A stretch of 61,890 nt of DNA from contig RBZT01000822.1 of the NCBI GenBank assembly GCA_003693705.1, positions 1-61,890 of the forward strand, written 5' to 3'. A program made the translations under genes and the position numbers. Shown piece by piece: positions 20,868-30,721 of the stretch. Below the pieces are notes generated by a model. It was given only the letters and a program-made list of their open reading frames with translations. It was not told the origin of the DNA and did not search any database. The DNA comes from Polymyxa betae (Eukaryota; Endomyxa; Phytomyxea; Plasmodiophorida; Plasmodiophoridae). Position 1 is the stretch's first letter, and every line of letters starts with the position of its first letter.

Positions 20868-22073
20868 ATGAGCAAGGGCAAGCGGAACAAAAAGTCGCAC
20901 AACGGCGGTCGGCGAAAGAAGAAGCGCACTCACGTCGACGATGCCGATATCGCCCAGCATGCGTCAGCGCCTCGCTCTCTGATCTTGCGTCGCGGTGGCA
21001 CCGTCGCCCAGCCCGTCATCGACCTGATCGCCAATATGCGTATCGTTATGGAGCCGTACACGGCCCGTCGTCTCCAGGAGCGCTCCAAGACCAAGCTGAA
21101 GGATCTTTTACCGGTGACGGGCCCGCTGGGTGTCACCCATCTAATCGCCTTCTCCCAGACCGACATCGGCACCAACTGCCGGTTCATTCGCGTGCCGCGC
21201 GGACCGACCTTGACCATGCGCGTCCTGCAATACACACTGATCGCCGACGTGGCGCGAATGTCGCGTCATCCGACTCCGGTCATGCAGCACCATCTGATGC
21301 ATTCGCCGCTCGTCGTCCTGAACAACTTCGCTGCCGGTGCTGGTCGTGACGACCACACGCTGCCAATCGTGGCGGCCATGTTTCAGAATATGTTCCCGAG
21401 CGTGAACGTCGAGACCGTCAAGCTTGCTGATTGTCGCCGCGTCGTCTTGTTCTCGTATGATCGCGACCGCGACTGCATCGACTTCCGCCATTACCTGGTG
21501 ACGGCGTCGCCGGCCGGTTTAACACGAACCGTCAAGAAGGTAATCCGAGCTCGGATTCCGGACCTGAACGGCTTCGAAGATATCAGCGATTACATCCTGA
21601 AAGGGAACGCCAGCGAGAGCGAGTTCGAGGAAGGTGACGACACGCGCGTCGTCTTGCCGCAGCACTACGCCGGGCGCGGCAATCGGGAGTCCCATCAGAG
21701 CGCGATCCGGCTGCGGGAGATCGGGCCGCGAATGTCGCTGCAGCTACTCAAGATCGAGGAAGGTGTCTGCGATGGTCCTGTCATCTACAATCGATTCGTG
21801 AAGAAGTCGCCCGAAGAAATCGCCGCCTTGCGCAAGGCGTACGCCGAGAAGCAGGCAACCAAGGAGGCCAGGCGACGTATCCAAGAGGAGAACGTCAAGC
21901 GGAAGCAGCAGCTGAAGCAAGAACAGAAAGACAGGAAGCGGGCTCGGCGCGAACTACGCCAAGACGATGCGAATCCGGCCGTGTCGAATGGCATCCGCGA
22001 TGCGGAGAGCGGCACGGACGACGACGAATGGTTCCGGCGTGAGACTGGACTGGAGCCCGAGCAGATTGCCTAA
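20868..22073 (+). CDS. PPAN: Peter Pan/SSF1 Brix-domain ribosome biogenesis protein
   Basis: Nucleolar factor for 27S pre-rRNA processing and 60S assembly. Single exon, 401 residues. Basic N-terminus (MSKGKRNKKSHNGGRRKKKR), then the Brix domain at about 35-300: SLILRRGG, MRIVMEPYTARRLQER, LKDLLPVTGPLGVTHLI, RVPRGPTLTMRVLQYTL, SPLVVLNNF, MFPSVNVETVKL, VVLFSYDRD, DFRHYLV and EIGPRMSLQLLKIEEGVCDG (the Brix sigma70-like motif). A Lys/Arg/Glu coil and an acidic end (GTDDDEWFRRETG) close the protein. Length and order fit PPAN/SSF1 rather than the shorter RPF or IMP4 relatives. Confidence 0.95.
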   Translation: MSKGKRNKKSHNGGRRKKKRTHVDDADIAQHASAPRSLILRRGGTVAQPVIDLIANMRIVMEPYTARRLQERSKTKLKDLLPVTGPLGVTHLIAFSQTDIGTNCRFIRVPRGPTLTMRVLQYTLIADVARMSRHPTPVMQHHLMHSPLVVLNNFAAGAGRDDHTLPIVAAMFQNMFPSVNVETVKLADCRRVVLFSYDRDRDCIDFRHYLVTASPAGLTRTVKKVIRARIPDLNGFEDISDYILKGNASESEFEEGDDTRVVLPQHYAGRGNRESHQSAIRLREIGPRMSLQLLKIEEGVCDGPVIYNRFVKKSPEEIAALRKAYAEKQATKEARRRIQEENVKRKQQLKQEQKDRKRARRELRQDDANPAVSNGIRDAESGTDDDEWFRRETGLEPEQIA

Positions 22074-22361
22074 TTGTATAATAATCGTTCTAAACCCCAT
22101 AATCACCATTTTATAGAAAATGGATGTTGCTCTACCATGACGTGATGAGCAAGCGAGAACGCCGATGGCCTGATGCAAACGTATGATGCTGCGAAGCACG
22201 TGTCTGAAGACAGTACGGCATCTGGCGTTCAGGAGCTGATAGCGGCTGTTGTGCGGTACTTTATGGGCCATTCGAACTTGCGCTCTGCATGATGTTGAAC
22301 TTTTCCGAATTGAGTCAGGAGAGTAGTTGCGATTTCCAATTCAGATTCACTCGGCGACATC

Positions 22362-22643
22362 ATGGATCAATCGCCCTTATATTGGACCATCTTCGATGTA
22401 GACCCGTTTTCGGTTGACCAATCAAGGTCAAAATCATGCATCATCTCGCCTCCGAAGTTTAGGCCTTCCGACTTACAACATTTATCGCTTGACAGTCTGT
22501 TTGTTACAGAAACACCGGATTCATCGTTTCTCGTAGGCGATTCCTCTAAATCTGACGGCAGCATGAGCAGCAGCAACGATTTTCACCATTTTGCACTCGC
22601 AGTAGGCTCACCGTTCCAATCCATAAACAGCTCAAGGATTTGA
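22362..22643 (+). CDS. Possible 93-residue Ser/Asp-rich protein
   Basis: ATG at 22362 opens MDQSPLYWTIFDVDPFSVDQ and runs to a TGA. The product is rich in Ser, Asp and Pro (PPKFRPSDLQHLSLDSLF, SSKSDGSMSSSNDFHHF) and looks disordered. It lies at the edge of the repeat island 290 bp after PPAN. It could be one exon of a longer gene or chance. No family recognised. Confidence 0.25.
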   Translation: MDQSPLYWTIFDVDPFSVDQSRSKSCIISPPKFRPSDLQHLSLDSLFVTETPDSSFLVGDSSKSDGSMSSSNDFHHFALAVGSPFQSINSSRI

Positions 22644-22900
22644 CGCTCATGACAGGACAAGATTCACCAACAGTCTGGAGGGTGCATCTGATAATCTATT
22701 CTAATGGGTGTCTAAAGAAAGGTGGTGGGATGCGCTTGCCAAAGATATGATTTTTGATTGATTAAATTTTCTCATATCGTTTTATAATATATACGGTCCA
22801 GGTCGCCATGTGGCACTGTGAGGACCTGCGACTTAAATATGCGTGCAATTAAATAACAGGACCGCTGGTCCCCAGTTGGTCCTAGGCGGATTCCTTAAAA

Positions 22901-23465
22901 TGACCAATTTTTTTGTTCAATGTTCAATTAAATGTTCAAGTCCGTAAAATATGCGTACACAGTGAGAAACATAGTCTGCAAATTCTTTAAGGTAAAAAAC
23001 CTGATCTGCAATTAACATGCCAACGGCCAATCTTCGTCATCCGCCAATCCACGTTGATGGATTAAAGTATCTGTACTCATTAACGTACAAAAATGGCCAG
23101 CATTACTATAGAAGCAGTCATTACCTTAAATGAAAGAAACGGCCGAATCCATGCCCGGCAGCTAATGTTGTCGATCCAGAACGAACAATTGACGAATGAT
23201 TCAGCTCAAAAAAGCGGACTTGCTGCCTTAATTCCAGCACTGAGACAATTCTTGTTGTCGATGCTGTTGAAGAGGTACGTTTTCCAAAAAAATTGAATAT
23301 TTGTATCAATTGATTCTATTTACTCGTTGAAAAAGGACAAGTACTATGCTAAACAAATATACGAAATCTTGGAGCGCTATGCCCAGGCAGAAAGATAATA
23401 AAACCGAATGGCGCTAGTTTACGGACTTGAACATTTAATTGAACATTTTGAACAAAAAATGGTCA
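22901..23465. mobile_element. 565-bp DNA-transposon-like element with 48-bp TIRs
   Basis: Left arm 22901-22948 begins TGACCAATTTTTTTGTTCAA. Right arm 23418-23465 is its reverse complement, and the inner 29 bases (ATGTTCAATTAAATG through TCCGTAAA) match exactly. Each arm holds an internal direct repeat of ATGTTCAA. A-runs lie on both sides, so the target duplication is unclear. Between the arms is a decayed coding remnant with FLYWCH-like spacing at 23017-23133. The size suggests a non-autonomous derivative of a TIR transposon, possibly Mutator-like given the FLYWCH resemblance. Confidence 0.7.
23017..23305 (+). pseudogene. FLYWCH-like zinc-finger remnant inside TIR element
   Basis: A 38-codon frame from the ATG at 23017 contains DGLKYLYSLTYKNGQHYYR, like the first half of a FLYWCH domain (F/Y...G..Y......Y). 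After a TGA at about 23131-23133 the same frame continues with KKRPNPCPAANVVD, which could supply the C-x-A end of the domain, then a second stop. FLYWCH domains are common in Mutator-like transposases. The two stops make this a relic. The assignment is weak. Confidence 0.35.
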
Positions 23466-23475
23466 AAAAAAAGTC

Positions 23476-24088
23476 GGTCCTACCGTTTTCCCCCGCACAT
23501 AAGGCATATGCCTTATATTCAAGGGTGGATATTTTTTTGCCATTCTCGCCTACAGTAGTCTATCCCTCGAAGATAAGGCATATGCCCTGTATTCAAGGTA
23601 ACGTAAAGTATGCCTTCTATTCAAGAGTTCTAAAATTCCTTTGTTGGCGAAAGTGCGTGTGCCTATTATTCGAAGTTTTTGACATTTGTGTGTACATTTT
23701 GCAGCGCAACGCAAGCTTTCTATTCAGATGTATTTTGGAAGAAGCGCCGTCTAATTTTTTTATGGCCCACGCACCTTTATAATGGACTACAACCAAGTCT
23801 GACACAGCCGGCTTTCCTGTTCGCGCTATCTCCTTCAACAGGATCCGCATTATATTTCCATTTCAATTATTGCTCGGGGTCCTGAACCTGAATATCAATA
23901 AAAAGAGCGGTACTGACGTTGAAAACTCGATTCATTTTATTAAGCTACAAAAACCTCGAGTAAAGGGACCAGAATCCAATCCCTTGAATAGTGCGCACAC
24001 CACGCAGTTTTCGAATAGAAGGCCCATGTGCCTTTTACTCAAATAACAAGGCACTGTGCCTTATGTGCGGAAGAAAACGGTAGGTACC
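23476..24088. mobile_element. 613-bp inverted-repeat element with palindromic sub-repeats
   Basis: The left end (from 23476) reads GGTCCTACCGTTTTCCCCCG then CACATAAGGC. The right end, reverse-complemented from 24088, reads GGTACCTACCGTTTTCTTCC then GCACATAAGGC; about 50 bp pair at roughly 85%. Inside each end the palindrome AAGGCATATGCCTT or AAGGCACTGTGCCTT recurs, and decayed copies followed by TATTCAAG or CTATTCAAG appear near 23575, 23605, 23650 and 23710. No coding capacity is evident. It begins 10 bp after the previous TIR element and ends where the A-B-A'-B' block starts, so the elements are nested or tandemly inserted. Confidence 0.65.
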
Positions 24089-24089
24089 G

Positions 24090-24749
24090 TAGTCGGAACG
24101 GCGTTTTGTTAAAACGGCGTTTTAATGGGCTCGGAACCTCCAGACACCCAAGACAGAACGCCGTTTGCGTCGAATCCTGTGCGTCAAGAAGGTGCGGCGC
24201 CACGCAGAACGGTGTCAAAACGGAGGGAGTGCGTCTGGAGGCAGGCTGAAAACGCCGTTCCGTGGCGCAAAACGCCGTTTCACCTCCGTTTTGGGCAAAA
24301 CGCCGTTTTGAAACGAGGCAAAACGGAGCCTCATCCCAAAGCGCAGTTTTCTCTCGTTCAAACGGCGTTTTCAAAAACGGACGGACCTCCGTTTTGACAC
24401 CGTTTTGCGTGGCGCCGCACCTTCCTGACGCAAAGGATTCTGCGCAAACGGCGTTTTGTCTTGGGTGTCTGGAGGTTCCAAGCCCATCAAAACGCCGCCT
24501 TAACAAAACGCCGTTACGACTATTTGAGAAAACGGCGTTTTGCCGTAACGGAGTTTTGAAACACGGTCGCCTCCAGACGCCTTTTTGAAAACGCCGTTTC
24601 ACGGAAAGAAAACTGCGCTTTGGGATGAGGCTCCGTTTTGCCTCCAGACAGTTGCAACTCAGTTTCAAAACGGCGTTTTGCCCAAAACGGAGGTGAAACG
24701 GCGTTTTGCGCCACAGAACGGCGTTTTCAGCCTGCCTCCAGACGCACTC
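24090..24749. repeat. Interlocked inverted repeats A-B-A'-B' built from AAACGSCGTTT
   Basis: Segment A (24090-24225) is the reverse complement of A' (24387-24522), both 136 bp with few mismatches. Segment B (24227-24377) is the reverse complement of B' (24581-24749), where B' carries an extra piece of about 18 bp (CAGACAGTTGCAACTCAG). The order is A-B-A'-B', so the two hairpins would cross if both formed. Well over ten copies of AAACGGCGTTT or its complement AAACGCCGTTT fill all segments. The junctions carry CCTCCAGAC or GTCTGGAGG. No gene is present; long open frames on both strands here are by-products of the repeat. Confidence 0.85.
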
Positions 24750-26055
24750 TAAATAATCAAGGTATTCTGTTGAAACTGCGCCTGGACGTCTTCACAGCAA
24801 CTAACTGACCAAAAGGTACAATAGCTCCACAACTGTTAGTCCAGGACCTACTTAAGAAGTACTACACAGGTATCTTGCTGAGCCCGACTTTTTATATCTT
24901 TTTTTAACTGGTTTACATTGCTTTCAATGTGTTCATATTTCGATTGACAGCGAATTCAACGTAGTTTTTCACATTGTCAAGCAGATCCGTGTGAATTTGT
25001 GTCTCCAGACGCCGATTTGCACAACATGTCTCAACTCCATTGCGGGATCGTGTTATTACAAAGGACAGCTCTCATAAGGAGGCGAGAAAGCGAGCCTTTG
25101 CAACAGATTTCATCATGATATGCAACGCGACATAGCATAGATTGTGGACGATGATGCGGGCGCTGTTGGTGCTGTATTCATGATCTTCGCCTTTTATTAT
25201 TGTCTTGCTACTGCTGTTTTTCGAAGAATTATTCATTGGAGCCGACATTGCATCAGGGTCAGCTTGAATGACTTCTTTCGAAGATCTGGCCGTCGCTTTT
25301 TCTCCTGCTTCCGTTGATTTCCTCATCTTTGTCTCTGCCGCTGTCCGATGACACAGCGGTCTGCATTTTTCTTCTTGGCAAAAATGGCGATGCCAGTTTC
25401 TCATCGGGGACAACAAGTCGATCGTCCTACAGGCTCTAAGGGTTCTAGTTTCCGGCAGGTACTGCAGGGGAAGCTCTCGTAAAGCACAACAGCGGGCTGA
25501 GCCTTTGTGGAAGTAGTGATTGCTGATCTAAGAGGTATTGGAACGTCTGTTCATTTTTGTCCTTTTAGGTGTAATAGGCGACTAAGAGTTTGCTGCATAT
25601 AATTAAAACTAGCCAAAGACTGAGTTCGTGTAATATACCGGAGCTGGAGCGACAGTTGGAAATGTACCATCATCAGATCGTCTACAGCATTTTTAGATTC
25701 ACACTTTGCTTCACCAAAGATCAATAATGATGCTTGCACAACTGGCTGTTTATTAGCATGTTCTGCATTTTCCAAGTAGGGCATTCATAAAATAAGATCA
25801 TTAAACTTCCATTACAAATTCAGTCCCCAGCACCCCGAAAAGATCAAATCCATTTACAATCTAGACCAGTGGAGGAGGATGCTAAAAGGAACTCATAACT
25901 AATTGATAAAATATATCATAAGAACCAACTAAGCATTGCAATCCTATACGGAAAAATAGTTCAGGGATTTTGAAAATCAATTTAAATACGAAGTAATAGG
26001 AAATGCCATGATCATTTTGCTTGTATCAGAATCATTGTTGCAGGATATTGTTTAT
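24750..26055. other. Gene-poor flank of repeat island
   Basis: 1.3 kb between the inverted-repeat block and the end of TMCO4. It holds one further CCTCCAGAC-type junction (GTCTCCAGACGCC near 25000) and two modest minus-strand frames (25072-25416 and 25551-25784). I see no exon chain of a known family. Confidence 0.4.
25551..25784 (-). CDS. Possible 77-residue protein of unknown function
   Basis: ATG at 25784 gives MPYLENAEHANKQPVVQASL to a TGA, with amphipathic helix-like stretches (DDLMMVHFQLSLQLRYITRT). Composition is protein-like but no homology is recognised. It might be an exon of a longer gene or a relic within the repeat-rich flank. Confidence 0.25.
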   Translation of the reverse strand: MPYLENAEHANKQPVVQASLLIFGEAKCESKNAVDDLMMVHFQLSLQLRYITRTQSLASFNYMQQTLSRLLHLKGQK

Positions 26056-28167
26056 TCAGTCTGCTTCAGATTCAACAGAATCGTCGTACTGGTCCGGCCC
26101 GGTTGACAATCCATCAATGAACTGCGATGGATCCAGCGCCTGAGAACCAGTTAGATTCAAACAGGCTATAAGCTGGGCAAGGTGTCGGCAATAGTTTGTA
26201 TGTTTGCCTCGTGTGATTGGGGTCACATCGACATTTTGCACCGAAGGGTCCTCAACTGGCTTAAGACCGAATGCAGAGAATGATACTGCAGCAGCCCGAT
26301 ACACATACTTCAATGTCCTAAATACAAACGATGAATTTGATATTAGAAAAAACTATAGTCGGTACCAATCTTCAGGGGAATATGCATTCACAATCCTACA
26401 CAAACGTTAGGTACAAACTCTTTGAGCTGTCTTGATGGGTCACCTTCCAGCAACCACTTGCCTTATTCCAGTCCAATTCGATGACCATCCTGGACACCCA
26501 AGCAGAAAGACGTCCTGGATTATACCAAAAGCGCGTCTCTCGGCAAGCGTCTCCAAAGCTCGCAGAATAAGACGAGCTCCGGCCGAAAAGCCAATGAGCG
26601 ATACAGGCCGATTACCATGGACGCCATCTAGAAGAACTTGGGCCAGTTCGTCTCCTGCTTGGTCTGCCTGCAGCGATCCTCAAAGGAAAGTTTCAAAACG
26701 AATTATGTATTTACCTTTGAGATGAGGACGCCCCATGGATTATCGATCAGATATCCAGCAGACATGACAACGGCTGGGAGAGCGACCGCCGCCATCATGC
26801 TATTTAACTGCAGTCGATATCAGCTACAAAGCTCCATACTAGCCCAACCAGCATACGACGGTCTGCTTCAGTCCTTCTTTCAGAACGAACGTGCTTGCTT
26901 GAGAGCCGACAAAGTCGGTGACAGCGCTACCTGCATCCAGAAGCGCTTGCGTTTCCCACTACAAAAGATGCTTAGCAAATCGATAAAACTTGAGAATTTC
27001 AATTATACTTCAAGGCAGTAGATATCAGCCCATGTCTGTTCCAGGTCCGGTTTCAGCTGCTGCCATATTACAGCATTGTCGAATTCTGGCAGCAAAATTC
27101 CAGAAATACAAATCGTAAGATGTACAGATCCATCTGTAGGTATTCAAACAAGGTCCAGTATTGGGTACTTAACACGAACCGTTACAAACAGGGACGAACC
27201 CGAAATTCGATAGGGCTCCGACTCGTCGATGCATTTTGTATGATGCCAACCCACCTGGGCATGATTTCAGAATCAGACGCTATGGATCGTGACGGTTCGC
27301 CTACGAACCGCCGCCAACGCCAAACAATCCGGTGACAATGGCGGCGCCAGTTGCTGGAATTAAAATCAACATTGTTTCATTGGTATTCATGTTTGTATAC
27401 CGGATCCCAGGAAAGTGCCGACCGAGGTTATCCCAAGCGCTGAAACGCCCAGGCCTATAGCCGGCGCCGCTAATCTACAGCAAACTTCAGATAACGTGGC
27501 AATGAAAAAAAAAGGTGATACCCGCCAGTTATCACCATCAATCCAGCGCCAACAGCAGCTGCAGCACCGACCTTAATACAACTAAGAATATAAAATTGTA
27601 TCACAATTTTTGTTAATACTTTCATCCAACGTGACAGTTTTTTGTCCTTTTTTTTAGAAGCGTTATTATCGCTTCTCGCTTCCGTTAGAAGCAAACGGAT
27701 ATAAATCGACTCTTCAGCACAAACCCATAATCTGATCAGATTTAGAGCCAAGAGCTATTTCGAGCACTGAAAGACCTTGGAATATGCATAGCATCAGCAA
27801 CACGAAACAATGCGACACGAATTCGCGAATCGTAAGCTTTAAAGCGAACTAGGCAGAAATGCAACAAGATTAACACGACTCGCGCTCGGGCTTGCTTATC
27901 GTCGATGTTTAAATCGTCGACAAACGGTTTGATGCAATGTGTATTCTCGAGCAATGGCAGCAAAGTTGTTGACCATGAAGGCGACGACAGGTCGACGAGC
28001 TCCAGATATCTGGCGAGGTCATCCAGGACCGGGCCGCCGAACTCCTCGCTGCAGACCAACGACCCTGCGAATGCGTACAGAATGCATTGGCGCTGGCGTT
28101 GGTCGAGATTGTCGACGGCGATGGTTTCGGCAGTGATGGGAATCGGGTCGAGACCGCCTCCGATCAT
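26056..28167 (-). CDS. TMCO4: TMCO4/DUF726 membrane alpha/beta-hydrolase-like protein
   Basis: Around eleven short exons chain in frame. Landmarks in order: an N-terminal helical region (RQRQCILYAFAGSLV); a KKKDKKLSRWMK basic motif before a Gly/Ala-rich membrane stretch (VGAAAAVGAGLMVITGG, LAAPAIGLGVSALGI, ATGAAIVTGLFGVGGG); GLASYKMHRRVGALSNFGF; VHLTICISGIL; a WADIYCLEWETQALLDAG segment; VIDNPWG-type YLIDNPWGVL; PVSLIGFSAGARLILRAL with the G-x-S-x-G nucleophile elbow; FLLGCPGW; RIVNAYSPEDW; FGLKPVEDPSVQNVDV; and an acidic tail. This is the DUF726 family (TMCO4, fungal homologues), with two to three predicted membrane segments and a lipase-like fold. The substrate is unknown. Confidence 0.9.
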
Positions 28168-28829
28168 GATACTGTCATTCTAATAATGATTCCGCTCTCA
28201 GACCCCATCACCCCGACTTGTTCGTAACAAAGACCCCATCACCCCAACCTCTGGTAAAAGGCCCCCCTTAGCTAACAATCAAATTTTTTTCTGCTGATAA
28301 GACCCATCTCAGCAAGGAAAATCGAATCTCAAATTCTCTTTCGACGTTTCGTCATGATTTTCATCCCATTAAACGAAAAGCTCACTGGAAGAGATAGAGA
28401 TTCCGCTTAATTACATGTAGAGCGGCTAGTCTGCAAATTATCACATATCATGATATCATGGAGTCCCCTTTATCAGCAACTAATTGAAAGAGTAACATTT
28501 GTTTATTGTGATAAATTATACTTTCTATCACAAGCCTAATATTTGTGCACTATAAATGAAGCTGCCTTCAAACATTTTCGATGTTCTTAAACAATCGTCA
28601 AGAATTCTGCATTTTATAACTTGAAAGCCCAGCTTATGTCAAACGATGCATGGTCGATGGACTAGAAAGCTCGAAATATGCAATCGATGGCGGGTCCAGC
28701 GCGGCTCTGTGCGGGTCGCTGTGTAGCGCCGAGGTGGGCGGTCGGTCTGTGTCACAGACTCGCTTCTGGCCGTCTATCGGAGTCCAGTGTTATAGGTGAG
28801 AGAGCGCCGAGCTCTTCCCGGTCGCCACC
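28168..28829. promoter_or_regulatory. Shared divergent promoter region TMCO4/AP1M
   Basis: 660 bp between divergent start codons. A duplicated GACCCCATCACCCC lies at about 28201-28214 and 28232-28245, near the TMCO4 start. A GC-rich stretch from 28700 to 28829 precedes the AP-1 mu start codon, which sits in a strong GCCACCATG context. No TATA box is clear. Confidence 0.4.
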
Positions 28830-30600
28830 ATGACGGTCTCGGCGGTCTTCATCATGGACCAGAACGGCAAGGTGATCATCTCCAGGAATTACCGGGGTGA
28901 TATCCCCATGAAAGTCGCCGACAATTTCAGGACCCTTCTGTATGGGTTATTTGTCTCTGTGTTAGATGAATGTATTCACCATGGTCAGGCTGAGTGCTGA
29001 CGAATCGAATCCATTAACACCAGTTATCTCTATGGAAGATGGGACTAGCTTCGTGTATATCAAGCATTCAAATTTGCTGCTTGTTGCTGTCACGAATCAC
29101 AATGCCAATGCTATGATGATATTAACATTTCTGTAAGAAGGCATTTCTAACAGCAAGCCATTGTTTTACTCTTTACAGATACTCTTTGGTAAAAGTAATG
29201 ATCGATTACTTTCGAGTTCTCGAGGAAGAATCTATTCGAGATAACTTTGTCATTGTCTATGAGCTGATGGATGAGACTATGGATTTCGGTTATCCTCAGC
29301 ATACCGATTCTGGCTTGTTGAAAAAGTAATCAGTTAATTTTTGTTGCCTGATTTGCACTAACTGCACAACAGGTACATTATGAACGAAAGTCACAAGATG
29401 GAAGTTCGTCCTCCAGTTGAATTGACTAATGCTGTAAGCTGGCGAGTTGAAGGTATCAAACATAAGAAGGATGAGGTGATATAATGAGGCCGTACTTTTA
29501 ATCTTTTAGCACTGAATAGTATTTCTAGGTGTTCCTGGACGTTGTCGAAAAGCTCAACTTATTGGTATCGAGTACTGGTCAGGTTCTGCATTCAGAAATT
29601 CTCGGAGCGTTAAAGATGAAGTCATATCTAAGTGGTATGCCAGAATTAAAGCTTGGGCTTAACGATCGTCTACTCTTCCAATCGCGAAATCCAAGTTCGT
29701 CTTAGATTCTTTTTGTATTAATCCATTAATCCAGAACTGAAACTTTTTCAGATGTTTCTTCGAAAACTGTTGAAATGGACGATATTCGATTCCATCAATG
29801 TGTTCGTTTAGCACGGTTTGAACAGGACCGAACGATTTCGGTATGGCCGTCATCGGCTGCCATTAACTGGCTAACGTTTTGTAGTTTATCCCGCCTGATG
29901 GTGAATTTGAATTAATGTCTTATCGTTTGGATACACAAGTCAGAAAACTTGTCCTGGTGTAATCGATGTTAACCCTCTTTCAATAGGTACGCCCGCTGTT
30001 CTGGGTTGAATGCAAGGTCCAACCGCACTCACGTAGTCGAATTGAGTATCTGGTAAAAGCCAAGTCCCATTTTCGCAGGCGAAGTAACGGCAATAATGTG
30101 AAGATTTTAATCCCCGTCCCATCAGTAAGACAACGACTGCCGTTTCCGCGATGAGCATCATCTTAACGTTATGTCAGGATGCCGATTCGCCGCAATTCAA
30201 GACCAGCGTGGGATCCTGTGAATATATTCCTGAAAAGAACTGCATCGTCTGGAATATCAAGCAGTTTCCAGGTGAGTCAAAGCCAGATGCTCAGTTTGGC
30301 CCCAAACTCAACCTTTTTGGCAGGACAACGCGAATTTCTTATGCGAGCGGAAATCGGGCTCCCATCTGTCGAAGCCGAAGATTTGGCTGATCAACGGCCG
30401 CCGATTCGCATCGAATTTGATGTACGCAAGCGTTGACTATCGTTTTACTCCTACCTGAGCTGTTTACCTAGATACCGTATTTCACGGTCTCCGGCATTCA
30501 AGTTCGCTACCTAAAGATCATTGAAAAGAGTGGGTACCAAGCCCTGCCTTGGGTTCGATATATCACTCAGAATGGTGATTATTGCTTACGTATGGGTTGA
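28830..30600 (+). CDS. AP1M: AP-1 clathrin adaptor complex mu subunit
   Basis: Medium chain of the AP-1 adaptor, which selects YxxPhi cargo at the trans-Golgi network and endosomes. Multiple exons with introns near 45-60 nt. The longin-type N-domain opens VSAVFIMDQNGKVIISRNYR; then EEESIRDNFVIVYELMDETM and DFGYPQHTDS. The mu homology domain runs from TNAVSWRVEGIKHKKDEVFL through LGLNDRLLF, KFHQCV-type VRLARFEQDRTISV, IPPDGEFELMSYRL, SRIEYLVKAKSHFRRRSNGN, LIPVPSDADSPQF, LPSVEAEDLADQRPPIRIEF, YFTVSGIQVRYLKIIEKSGY and ends QALPWVRYITQNGDYCLRMG. Cargo-pocket residues (the D in IPPDGEFELM and the terminal WVRYIT strand) are present. The EESIRDNF and VEAED motifs separate it from AP-2, -3 and -4 mu chains. 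Confidence 0.95.
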
Positions 30601-30721
30601 AGCTCGCTCCAATGTAATGCGACGTGAACATATAAAAAATGCATTTCAATGGTACAATAATTACCTAAAGGCAAATAAAATTGGCAGCTCCCTTTTCAAT
30701 GTTTGATCTGGTTTAATAAGG

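Noticed and set aside
23400-24090. Regularly spaced AAGGCATATGCC copies considered as a CRISPR-like array
   Set aside because: Repeats are palindromic, diverged and unevenly spaced, lie in a eukaryotic TIR element and have no cas genes.
24039-24668. 209-codon open frame on the minus strand, and several similar frames on the plus strand
   Set aside because: They run through the AAACGSCGTTT inverted-repeat block; the repeat lacks stop codons in several frames, and the peptides are reiterations of the repeat.
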